Assembly: GCA_947568835.1 (NCBI GenBank)
Contig: OX387605.1
Span: 26,325,769-26,389,768 of the forward strand
Direction of reading: 5' to 3'
Origin: Protonemura montana
Lineage: Eukaryota; Arthropoda; Insecta; Plecoptera; Nemouridae
DNA length: 64,000 nt
Both the position numbers and the translations under genes were made by a program. The notes beneath the pieces were generated by a model that was not told the origin of the DNA, searched no databases, and saw only the letters and a list, made by a program, of their open reading frames with translations. This document shows positions 1-8,600 of this stretch, in pieces. Position 1 is the stretch's first letter, and every line of letters begins with the position of its first letter.

Positions 1-272
1 GATCGGGTGCGAGATAAGTTGAGCAAATTAATGCTCGTTACCTGGCGTCGCCACACAATGGGCCGGCCCCGTTCGACGCTCGACGCCGTCAATATTGGAT
101 CAGTTCAAGTCGATCGCACCAGCGGATACGCGATTGTCGCCCGTAGAGTACACACATCAAAAGCTCGGCGTACTGGAAACTATCGGCCGTGTTTGCTTCC
201 AGCCCCGTGACCGGCCGCCGCCTCCTCCTAGGGCCAGTCGTCGAGCGGCACGTGGTGGAGGTCGCCAGGAGG
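1..272. other. Left edge, 5' flank of the GR gene
   Basis: No gene is recognised here. The frame of the downstream GR exon is open back to about base 147, where it meets a TAG. It contains no ATG before 273, so this stretch is most likely promoter or 5' UTR. Confidence 0.4.
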
Positions 273-459
273 ATGCTGCCTTGCTGGGGGACGCCGTCGA
301 GCGAATGTCCGGAGGATGGTCGCAGTTTCTTCGACGCGTTCCGACCGCTGGCCGCTCTCTGCAAGCTATTGGGCACGTATCCGGTGGCCAGTGAGGACGC
401 AGAGGGGCGAACAGGGACGACGCCGCGGTTTCGACTCCTGTCAGTCGACAGCGCGTACG
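273..459 (+). CDS. Gr: GR exon 1 (N-terminus)
   Basis: ATG at 273 is the first methionine in the open frame. The exon encodes 62 codons plus one base, with an N-terminal cytoplasmic segment ending in FRPLAALCKLLGTYPV and then FRLLSVDSAYG. The donor is G|GTATGA at 460. The phase-1 end joins the GT at the start of exon 2 to make a glycine codon. Confidence 0.7.
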
Positions 460-695
460 GTATGATCGACCAGAGCGCGGTTGCCAATCTTCTCGTTGAA
501 ATAGCAACCCTTCTTAGGGCGCTAGCAAAGTGAATGCATTGACCCTTATAACAATCACTGACAGGAATCCCTCAGAACATGACATCCTCCAACCAGCCGA
601 CTGGTAGATGATGATGATATGTATCTGCTAGAGTATATTTCTGCATTTCGTCCCGTAAGTATGACATACATCCAATCGATCCACTCCACCTGCAG

Positions 696-1102
696 GTCTG
701 GCACTGCACACCACCGCCGCCGTCGCCTACTCGTGGCTGGAGGACAACAAATGGCTGCGCTTCCTGCTGCCACTCATCTGGCTGCGCTCGGCGGTCGCCG
801 TCCTCGCCTCGCTCGTCTTCTACGACCGCCACCTTCCGCCGCTGCTCGCCAGCTTCGCCAAGTTCGACGCCAGCTTCGCGAAGCTGTCGTCGCCGCCGTC
901 GCAAGCGTCGTGACGCCGCACGACGCCGTACGCCTGGCTCGGCGTCGCGGCGCTCTCGATCGGCGTCTGCTTCCTGCTGAGCTTCGTCGAGCGTCGGGAC
1001 GCCTTGCACTCGCCGGCGGTGCTAGGCGCCGCGACGCTCGGCGCCGTGACGATGTTGCCCCAGTGTTTGTACAACGTGGTCTTCATGTTCCTCTGCGCCC
1101 AG
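696..1102 (+). CDS. Gr: GR exon 2 (early membrane segments, contains the TGA)
   Basis: The acceptor is CTGCAG|GT at 694-695 and the donor is CAG|GTTCGC at 1103, which is weak. The exon holds hydrophobic segments such as WLRFLLPLIWLRSAVAVLAS and YAWLGVAALSIGVCFLLSF. The frame is broken only by TGA at 911-913, between LSSPPSQAS and RRTTPYAW. TCG-TGA-CGC can be read as a CpG transition of CGA (Arg). The frame continues intact to the donor, ending in phase 0. Confidence 0.72.
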
Positions 1103-1242
1103 GTTCGCATGCATACGAGTACCGAGTCCTGGTGAGGTCGGCTTGCATCGATTCCAGCAAATCTTTTGTTTACCACACCTTCCAGTCAAGCAGATCGCGC
1201 CGACCACACAGTGGCGCTCCAAGCAAACAATAAGGGCACTAG

Positions 1243-1693
1243 GATGAAATCTTATTTAAATTGCAAACGCTTGCAATGCGCGGGGTATTTTAATATTAAG
1301 AACACTAAAAACCGTCTCAAAAATTGATGCCAATGGAGTTATTCGAGTTTGACAGGTTGTGACGTGATATAGCGTCACTAGAATCAGAGTGACTGTGAGT
1401 ATTCACAGCCTCTTGGTTCTACTCCTTGGAGATCCGTCATTCTCATCAAATACACTAAAATCGTCTCAAAAAGCCAGTGTCCAAGTAGCTCAATTGGTTA
1501 GAGCAACACCGCGACAGGTGGAGATCGGGGTCCAAGTAGCTCAATTGGTTAGAGCAACACCCGCGACAGGTGGAGATCGGGGTTCAAGTAGCTCAATTGG
1601 TTAGAGCAACACCCGCGACAGGTGGAGATCAGGGTTCGAGTCCGCGTTTGGGCATCAATTTTTGAGACGGTTTTAGTGTTGATAATAATAAAA
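1243..1693 (+). mobile_element. tRNA-related foldback element, copy 1 (GR intron 2)
   Basis: The element is flanked by an exact 11-bp direct repeat, aagggcactag (1232-1242 and 1694-1704). It begins with GATGAAATCTTATTT and a roughly 90-bp arm. A spacer follows with CAGAGTGACTGTGAG, then three tandem tRNA-like units starting at 1479, 1530 and 1582. The last unit (1582-1654) keeps the full 3' half, including GGTTCGAGTCC. It ends with GAGACGGTTTTAGTG and an A-rich TAATAATAAAA tail directly before the repeat. The tail region is the reverse complement of part of the left arm. Confidence 0.82.
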
Positions 1694-1744
1694 AAGGGCA
1701 CTAGTCAACCAACATCAACTAACCCCCCCTCCACCCCCCCTCAG

Positions 1745-2083
1745 CTCTCTTCACGGTACCGCGACCTGCGCGCGGCTTGGCGCGCAGCCGTGGCCGACGC
1801 GCTGCACGACGTCGCGACGCCGCGCAACCTGGAGGCGTCGCGACGTCTAGAGGCGTCGCGTCTGGCGCACGCCGAGTTGTCGCGGGTCGCTCGCCGTCTC
1901 GTCCAGTGTTACGGAGGTCGCCTCGCGATATTTTACCTCGGCGTCTACACCGAGGTCATCATCGATCTCTACCACTACGTTTACATCTCCAACTTCGCGT
2001 CGCTCGCCCAGGTCGTCTTCTATGCATACAACTTCGTCGCCATGGCAACCGTGGCGTCGCACGCCGGCGCCGTTACCTCGTCG
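1745..2083 (+). CDS. Gr: GR exon 3 (central loop and following membrane segments)
   Basis: The acceptor follows a pyrimidine-rich tract (CCCCTCAG|CTC) and the donor is a strong TCG|GTGAGA. It has 113 codons, phase 0 on both sides. It starts with LSSRYRDLRAAWRAAV, the amphipathic stretch seen after the early membrane segments in GR proteins. A basic loop follows, then YGGRLAIFYLGVYTEVIIDL and VVFYAYNFVAMATVAS as membrane segments. Confidence 0.72.
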
Positions 2084-2176
2084 GTGAGACGCCAAACATT
2101 GCAGACATTACCGAAGTTAAGCAACGCCCTTGACAAGTGGAGGAATCTTCACCAAATCCTTGCCAAATCAATGATT

Positions 2177-2587
2177 TTATTATTATCAACAATAGAACCT
2201 TCTCAAAAATTTATGCCCAAACGCGGACTCGAACCCCGATCTCCACCTGTCGCGGGTGTTGCTCTAACCAATTGAGCTACTTGGACACTGGCTTTTTGAG
2301 ATGATTTCAGTGTATTTGATGAGAATGACAGATCTCCAAGGAGTAGAACCAAGAGGCTGTGAATACTCACAGTCACTCTGATTCTAGTGACGCTATATCA
2401 CGTCACAACCTGTCAAGATCGAGTAACTTCAATTTGACGTTGGATTCGTTGCTGTAGGATGAGATCTTATTTAAATTGCAAACGCATGCAATGCGCGGGG
2501 TATTTTATTATTATCAACACTATAACCATCTCAAAAATTGATGCCGCGCATTGCAAGCGTTTGCAATTTAAATAAGAGTTCATCCTG
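2177..2587 (-). mobile_element. tRNA-related foldback element, copy 2 (GR intron 3)
   Basis: This copy is in minus orientation and flanked by the 11-bp repeat aatcaatgatt / aatctatgatt (2166-2176, 2588-2598; one mismatch). It holds one complete 73-nt tRNA-like unit at 2214-2286. The same spacer as copy 1 follows, then a short inverted pair of arms (about 2457-2587) without a tRNA core. The A-rich tail abuts the left repeat. Confidence 0.8.
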
Positions 2588-2671
2588 AATCTATGATTGT
2601 TTGTAAATGGCATGGAGTTGCTGGGCAAGTCAGTGCCGGGTTACTTTGCTCTGCAACTCGCGTGTCCCCAG

Positions 2672-2830
2672 GCGACGGCGATCCAGGAGGATGTGGCCAG
2701 CGTCCCGTTGAGTCGTCTTCGTCCCGAATGTCAAATGCAGGTCACCGCCTTCTTGTGTTCGCTGGGGACAAGCGAGGTGAAGATCTCGGCGGCCGGCCTG
2801 TGCACCGTCGACCGTCGTCTCCTCGTCACG
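2672..2830 (+). CDS. Gr: GR exon 4 (loop before TM7)
   Basis: The acceptor is GTCCCCAG|GCG and the donor ACG|GTAGGC. It has 53 codons and is phase 0 at both ends. CQMQVTAFLCSLGTSEVKIS followed by AAGLCTVDRRLLVT matches the GR pattern in which a conserved G-x-x-x-x-D/x-R/x-L-L motif precedes TM7. Confidence 0.75.
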
Positions 2831-2879
2831 GTAGGCAGTCAAGTTCAACTGATCCCAGAGCCTTCTAGAAATCTGAGTC

Positions 2880-3396
2880 CCAACTTTATCATTCTGAACA
2901 CTATAAACGTCTCTAAAATTGATGCCCAAACGGGGACTCAAACCCCGATCTCCAGCTATCGCAAGTGTTGCTCTAACCAATTGAGCTACTTGGACCCCGA
3001 TCTCCACCTGTCGCGGCTGTTGCTCTAACTAATTGAGCTACTTGGACCCCGATCTCCACCTGTCGCGGGTGTTGCTCTAACTAATTGAGCTACTTGGACC
3101 CCGATCTCCACCTGTCGCGGGTGTTGCTCTAACCAATTGAGCTACTTGGACCCCGATCTCCACCTGTCGCGGGTGTTGCTCTAACCAATTGAGCTACTTG
3201 GACTCCGATCTCCACCTGTCGCGGGTGTTGCTCTAACCAATTGAGCTACTTGGACCCCGATCTCCACCTGTCGCGGGTGTTGCTCTAACCAATTGAGCTA
3301 CTTGGACCCCGATCTCCAGACGGTTATAGTGTTGATAATAATAAAATACCCCGCGCATTGCAAGCGTTTGCAATTGAAATCAGATTTCATCTAAAA
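2880..3396 (-). mobile_element. tRNA-related foldback element, copy 3 (GR intron 4)
   Basis: This minus-orientation copy has about seven tandem 52-bp tRNA-like units between about 2930 and 3318. Only the terminal one carries the 3' half with the acceptor side (GCCCAAACGGGG at about 2927-2938). The arms are ATTGATGCCC on the left and GAGACGG-type sequence through CCCCGCGCATTGCAAGCG on the right. I could not find a clear target-site duplication. Confidence 0.75.
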
Positions 3397-3550
3397 ACCG
3401 AACTAAACGTAATTATGAATAGTTTGATCTTCCCAAGTGCATGCGTCACACTTTGCTTCGGACGCGCTGTCAAAACATTGCGTCGTTAAACGTGATACGT
3501 CGAGGTGCCCCGATGCACGCACGCGCAACATTTGACGTCACCGATTGCAG

Positions 3551-3625
3551 TTATCCATCTCACTGGCCGCCTACTTTGTTCTGCTCGTCGGCTTCGCGTT
3601 CAAATTCTACAAGACACAGATCTAG
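3551..3625 (+). CDS. Gr: GR exon 5 (TM7 and C-terminus)
   Basis: The acceptor is GATTGCAG|TTA. It encodes 24 residues ending in FAFKFYKTQI and a TAG stop. AYFVLLVGF sits exactly where the GR signature TYhhhhhQF is expected. A short last exon behind a phase-0 intron is usual for the family. Confidence 0.78.
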   Translation, partial: LSISLAAYFVLLVGFAFKFYKTQI

Positions 3626-5320
3626 GAGGCCGAGCGTCGTGACGCCCTCGCCAGACGCCGGCCCATGATTCAGCGCACACTTTAACTTGGTTGACAAACA
3701 AGCATCGAGCACCGTCTCCTGGACGACAGATATGAATACACTGCACTTAGAGAGAACCACAAGGGTAAGTACACAAGAATCCCCCTTTCCTCTGCGACCC
3801 TCTCCTCATCGTCGCCAAGACGTTCACCAAACGACGTTGTTGCAGATAATGGTGGCACGTCATCAAGCTCAAGACGTCATCAAGCTCTAGACGCCGGCAA
3901 CCCAAGAAGTCTGAGTCCTAATATATTCCTTACAGACCTCTTCCTCGGAATCGTTGATAGCGGCTTGAAAAACCAAGGGATGATTCGCTTTAATTCCACT
4001 TCACCCAACTGTAGGTATGGCTAGCGACGCCGCGGCCTGCGCCGAACCCATACCCAACCTAAGAGGCAGCAGTCTCTGCATCTCTCGCAAGCCGCGGTGC
4101 GGGTTCGAAGCCCGCTACCGGCAAAACTCGGCGACGATCTCGCCTTAACGAGCGGCCGACCGGCACATAAACGTCACAATTAAAAGCGAGCCGGCGTTTG
4201 ATGCTCGGCCACCGTACAATTACCCCTCATAAAAGCGTTGAGTCGACGCCCCCCCCCCCCCCCCCGTCCCGGCGATCGGTGCTAGCGCCTTCATATATGA
4301 GTACCACCGTTCAGTGTAGATTATAGGTAGAGAAACAATACACATATATTTCTCGTAGGTTACTCGCTTTTGAATATCCTTACGTGTGTATCAATCGTTG
4401 AGGTAAACATTGATGGAGATTTTTTAAGCATGAAAAGTCTTAGAATACTCGAAGCTTATACGATTAGCGGCAACCAGATCGAAATAGGGTTTTAGCTGGT
4501 AGCGCCTTCATAGAGTACCACTGACCCCCTATGATACGCGGGACTGCAATGCAATATTGACAGAATAGAAGCCCAAGTCTTTGGGAGCTTTTTTTCGGGA
4601 CTTGGTTTGCACCCACCGCTCAGGAGTGATGACCTCCAGTATGCCATGGAATTTATTAACACGCTATTGACTGCACAATGAATAGTTTCATTGCAGTAAA
4701 GAATTGCAACATAATTCCCTGGTCTGTCGGATCTTCTCGGGAAAATACTACACGCGTTAGTGTCATCGTATATCTCCTCCACGGAAGACCACCGGGCGTT
4801 GCCCGCAACCATCGTTTGTCTAACGGATTTTTATTTTACACTTTTAAAATTCGTAATGAAAGCGACTGCAGATAAGAAAATGGTCTGTGTAGATTACAGA
4901 CGTTGTTTAAGTGAGACGTTCAACACTGGACGCGGCCGGGCGAGCTGCGAGTTAATGATATCGACGACCACGTCGTGTCAGCACGACCTCCTAAGTGGTC
5001 GTGGATCGAAGCAGCGGCTTCCTCGAAGCGACCCGTAGTGTGAGTCGATCACATTCCAATCGAAGCCATCTCGCGGCGGCCAGCGGCGCTATCGCAGTCG
5101 TACGAGAAGTTCGGTGATTGTATTTATAAAATGCTGTTTTTTTTCAAAGAATAAAGCGAAGCAGAAAGCCACACGCTACGGCGGTTGGTGTCCCCAGCAA
5201 GGTCCAAGACCCACTTCCTGGACGTTCCAGACACGTGTATACGAGCTATAACTCCGTTCTTATGACAAACGCCTCTCACATGCAAAGCGTGCAAGAAAAA
5301 ATGTTGGTGGGTTTTTTTTC
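3626..5320. other. Non-coding stretch between the GR and the ARID3 exon
   Basis: No coding exon is recognised on either strand. In particular, no continuation of the ARID domain is visible. It contains a C17 run at 4249-4265, a B-box-like tRNA 3' arm near 4117-4140, and a repeat at 4308-4498. Confidence 0.5.
4308..4498. mobile_element. Short interspersed element flanked by direct repeats
   Basis: The imperfect direct repeat tagcgccttcata..gagtaccac lies on both sides (about 4283-4307 and 4499-4520). The interior shares about 60 bp with 61060-61121 (GTTGAGGTAAACATTGA, then GATTTTTT and GCATGAAAAGTC). It also shares a GTAGAGAAACAA segment that is inverted near 61268-61296. Confidence 0.5.
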
Positions 5321-5326
5321 ACTTGC

Positions 5327-5653
5327 CTGACGCACCTGTTTGAACTGCTCCTCGAAGCTCCACGTCTGCTGCGACGAGTTGGACGACTCGGACGAGTGCG
5401 ACGACGCCGACGACGTCGAGTTCTGCAGCGCCGCGGCGCCGGGGTACGCCGCGGCGGCCGGCGCCGACATGGCCGCCGTTGGCGCTGCGATCGGCGGCAG
5501 GAAGGCGGCCGCGGGGTGGGGGAACGGGAAGGGGATGGGCAGGGAGAAGGACGACGGCGGCGGTTGGACCATGGAGGCGGCGATGCCAGGGGGGTGGTCA
5601 CGGCGGGGACTCAGCGACTGCTTTGACAGCTCGCGCTCGATCTCGTCGTGTTG
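5327..5653 (-). CDS. ARID3/dri: ARID3 exon opening the ARID domain, two possible donors
   Basis: On the minus strand the acceptor is CTCAACAG|CAA. The exon reads QHDEIERELSKQSLSPRR, a Pro/Phe/Ala-rich linker, a serine-rich stretch, then TWSFEEQFKQVRQ. The 3' end can be cut at CAG|GTGCGT (last base 5336, ends EEQFKQ) or at CAG|GCAAGT (last base 5327, ends FKQVRQ). Both leave phase 0. From memory, vertebrate ARID3 proteins read EEQFKQ-LYE and the fly protein EEQFKQVRQ-LYE, so each choice has a precedent. Confidence 0.85.
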
Positions 5654-8600
5654 CTGTTGAGGAAGAGAGAAGAGTGGTCACGCTTTGTCTCAAGTATTCA
5701 CTTGTGTGTCAGATCATGGGTAGAAGATCACTTCATCAAAGCTACCGGGGTTGGGGTCGTTAGGTTCCCTATGGTGCAATTAGGCGCGGGATAGATCACT
5801 TCTGATCGACCACGGCAACCACGCAATCTTGGTCCATCAAGTGAAGAGAGTTCAGAGAGCCAGGCTGACGTTGACTGGAAACAAGATCATTGGGTCGACA
5901 AGCCAAACGAAGCCTCGCGGTGCGGCCCGGTGCGGCCCGGTGCGGCCCGGTGCGGCCCGGTCACCACGGCAACGGACGGGTGCCAAGGTCGAGCGCGACC
6001 TGCACTGGGGGCGATTCACTGGCAACGCTCGTCGTGGCGGTCGGCGATGGCGCCAACTCGTCCACTGCGCGGGGCGGCGCAAACGCGACGCCGTTATGCG
6101 TGGATCGGACGTGTTGCCATGGCGACGGCCGCCATCTTTGCACGGGCAGGTTTCGGCAAGACTTTTGTAACGGTCCTTTTCGAATCTCGATGCCACGCCA
6201 TCTGATATTGAAGATACTTGCGGCGGAGGATGGAAGAACTTCTTGGAGTTGTGCGATCAAGTATTCCTCCGTTGATAGATTTTAGCCCCAAAGAAAGCTC
6301 ACATGACATCACTTTGTTCAACAAGGTGCAATGTCATGCTAATTAAAAAATGGTAAGGACTTCCACTTGATCATGTGCATGTAGCAACTAGCCTGACACG
6401 CAATCCTATAGCCAGCATCAGTTGGGTCCCAAAAGGGCAGCCAAATTAAAGCGGTGGTCAAAATTGGCTGTACAATGCGATGATGCCTGTGTGCATGCAT
6501 CATCAGGCACAGAAGACTGCAATTCCCGTCGTATATCAGGATTTTGACCAGAAGGGCACGAAGGGTGTACACATTTTGGTTTAGCGCCCTGTCCGTGCTG
6601 ACCCGTGTCGCGGTCGAATGCCCACGACACGGAGGTTGCCGTTCGAGCGCCTGTCCAATGAGAGGAGCGCACTGCGTGCCATTGGAGAGGCGATTACCGC
6701 GCAGCGTGCCCAATAACTCGATCAACGCGGCGTGATTCGATCAAAGCACACCGCGCCGATCAAAGCGTGGATAGGTCGGTACGGCGAGCCCGAGGCAACG
6801 CGGTGGGAGCGACCGAACACGGAGCGATGGGCGCTGATCTCGCGACCCCAGGATTGCACTTGACACTCCATGACAGATTGCCACGAGTACTGCTGTCCAT
6901 GTTTCAAGGTGGGAAGGTGACAATGATCCTGGCAAGTCTGTTCTGTGATATCAAGATAGGTCGGTGCAGTTAGCAGAGCAGGCATTTTGTCCCGACGTTC
7001 GAATGTATTGAAACAAAGTGTGCCATCGCATTAAACAGCTGGAAGGATGGAGGTGGAGGTACCCGATGGGTTACCCGATGGGTTACCCGATGAGTTACCC
7101 GATGAGTTGCTAAGGGGATTTCGGCCGCGACGGTTTAAAGTGTCGAAAACACCGGTTCTCTTGAGATCACCGAAATTAATCAACACTGCGCTGAGTCAGG
7201 TATTGGATGGGCGATCATATAACAATACGCATGACCAATTCTGTTCTAGGTTTTGTATAAATCATCCTCATCAACATCCGCTCATTCACCGACGCCATCC
7301 GACCAGGGCTACAGATTACACAGGTTTACGCAGCAGGTTTTCAAAACAGTGCGTCGTCAAACAGAATAATCAATCGCGCGTGCGCGCGCGTACAGATCGA
7401 ACCGATGCTCTATAAAGTGCGTACCTGTTGCTTGAGCTTCGCGATGACGGAGGCGGCGTCGCCGATAGCGTCGCCTTGATGTCGCTGCATCGCGTCTTGA
7501 CTGTCATCGTCATGCAACTCGACGTCACTCATGTCCTCGTCGTTGTTAGACTGCAACAGAGAGAAACAATTCGTCGTCAGTGAAGAACAAGCAAAGCGTG
7601 TTGCCATGGCGACCGACACCAGGGGTGTAGTTCCACCGGGCACCGAACCAAGTCCTGTGGTTTGCGTAGAGCAAAGAAAGTTTGGTCCTGTAATTGAGCA
7701 ATGAGCTCTGAAGACGACCTGACGCTGACCACAGATAGGAAAGCCCAAAAACATCAGAAACTCAGAGACATGTAGCGCTGCATGGCTGTTGGTCAAAGCA
7801 ACTTCTTGTAAAAGTGTTCACCGGCTAAAAGTCGGACAAATCAATGAATAGTTGACAGACTTCTCGTGTTGCTTTATACAAAAAGTCTTGCATTTAGATT
7901 CGGCGAATAATTCCGTGCGATTTATAAGTAGAGCCTAGAGCTGAGCTCGAGAGCATTTTTTCCTCCTTTTACCAACAAGTTGGCGTCTGTTAATTGCCAT
8001 CAACTTCTGTCTTCTGAGCACCGAGGACATTCATTATTTGAGGTGCTAGATTTCTGTCTAGTGCGTATATCGTCCCGGCGATGTGTGTATGTGTGTCTGT
8101 ATGTATGTTACTTATCAAGACGATAACTGTAATATTATTCTAGTACTAAACGTACAATTGCTCACTAGATAAATCGCAATTAATGCTGCAAAGCAATGAT
8201 TACTCAATAGATAAGAGCTAGCATTGCTATCAGCCACAATTGAGAATAAGACATGTTCAGATGTAAGGGGTCGTTTGCAATCATATGAGAAGGTCTGGGA
8301 CAAATCCACAATCTTCAGCGATAATCTTGGCATCGTGCAAACACACCACAATCTTCGTGGGTCGCATCTTTGTGCCGCCGATCGGATCAGAACCCAATGC
8401 GAGGCCCCTGTACTCGAATGGTATGTACCTACATGTGTAATTCAGTATCAGTAATATCATCGATCCAGCTCCGTTGGCCCGGTTGCGTGTTTCGCGCCAA
8501 ATTGGCCATAAGTGCATGCCAATTACTCCTGCATAACACACTAGCGCTGCCGCCCGATCGCCACGGTAGTGCCGGGGAGACTCGACCACTGGGTGCTACC

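Larger units (their letters stand above)
273..3625 (+). pseudogene. Gr: Insect-type gustatory receptor gene with one in-frame stop
   Basis: This is a seven-transmembrane chemoreceptor of the insect-type GR family, which acts as a ligand-gated cation channel in the plasma membrane of sensory cells. The exons are 273-459, 696-1102, 1745-2083, 2672-2830 and 3551-3625, totalling 389 codons with the stop, a normal GR length. Intron 1 is phase 1. The last three introns are phase 0, as is typical near the C-terminus of GR genes. Visible hallmarks are the N-terminal FRPLAALCKLLGTYPV, the penultimate-exon AAGLCTVDRRLLVT, and AYFVLLVGF in the last exon, which has the spacing of the TYhhhhhQF TM7 signature with T to A and Q to G. 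Codon 911-913 is TGA, so the gene is probably a recent pseudogene or a null allele. A sequencing error is the alternative. The GR call is a family-pattern match, not an alignment. Confidence 0.78.

Noticed and set aside
2943-3318. Cluster of genuine tRNA genes
   Set aside because: Units are 52 bp, lack the T arm and acceptor 3' side except in the terminal copy, and sit inside a mobile element. They are tRNA-derived, not tRNA genes.
5260-5601. Arg/Pro-rich 113-codon minus frame
   Set aside because: It is a shadow frame of the ARID3 exon, whose correct frame carries WSFEEQFKQVRQ.
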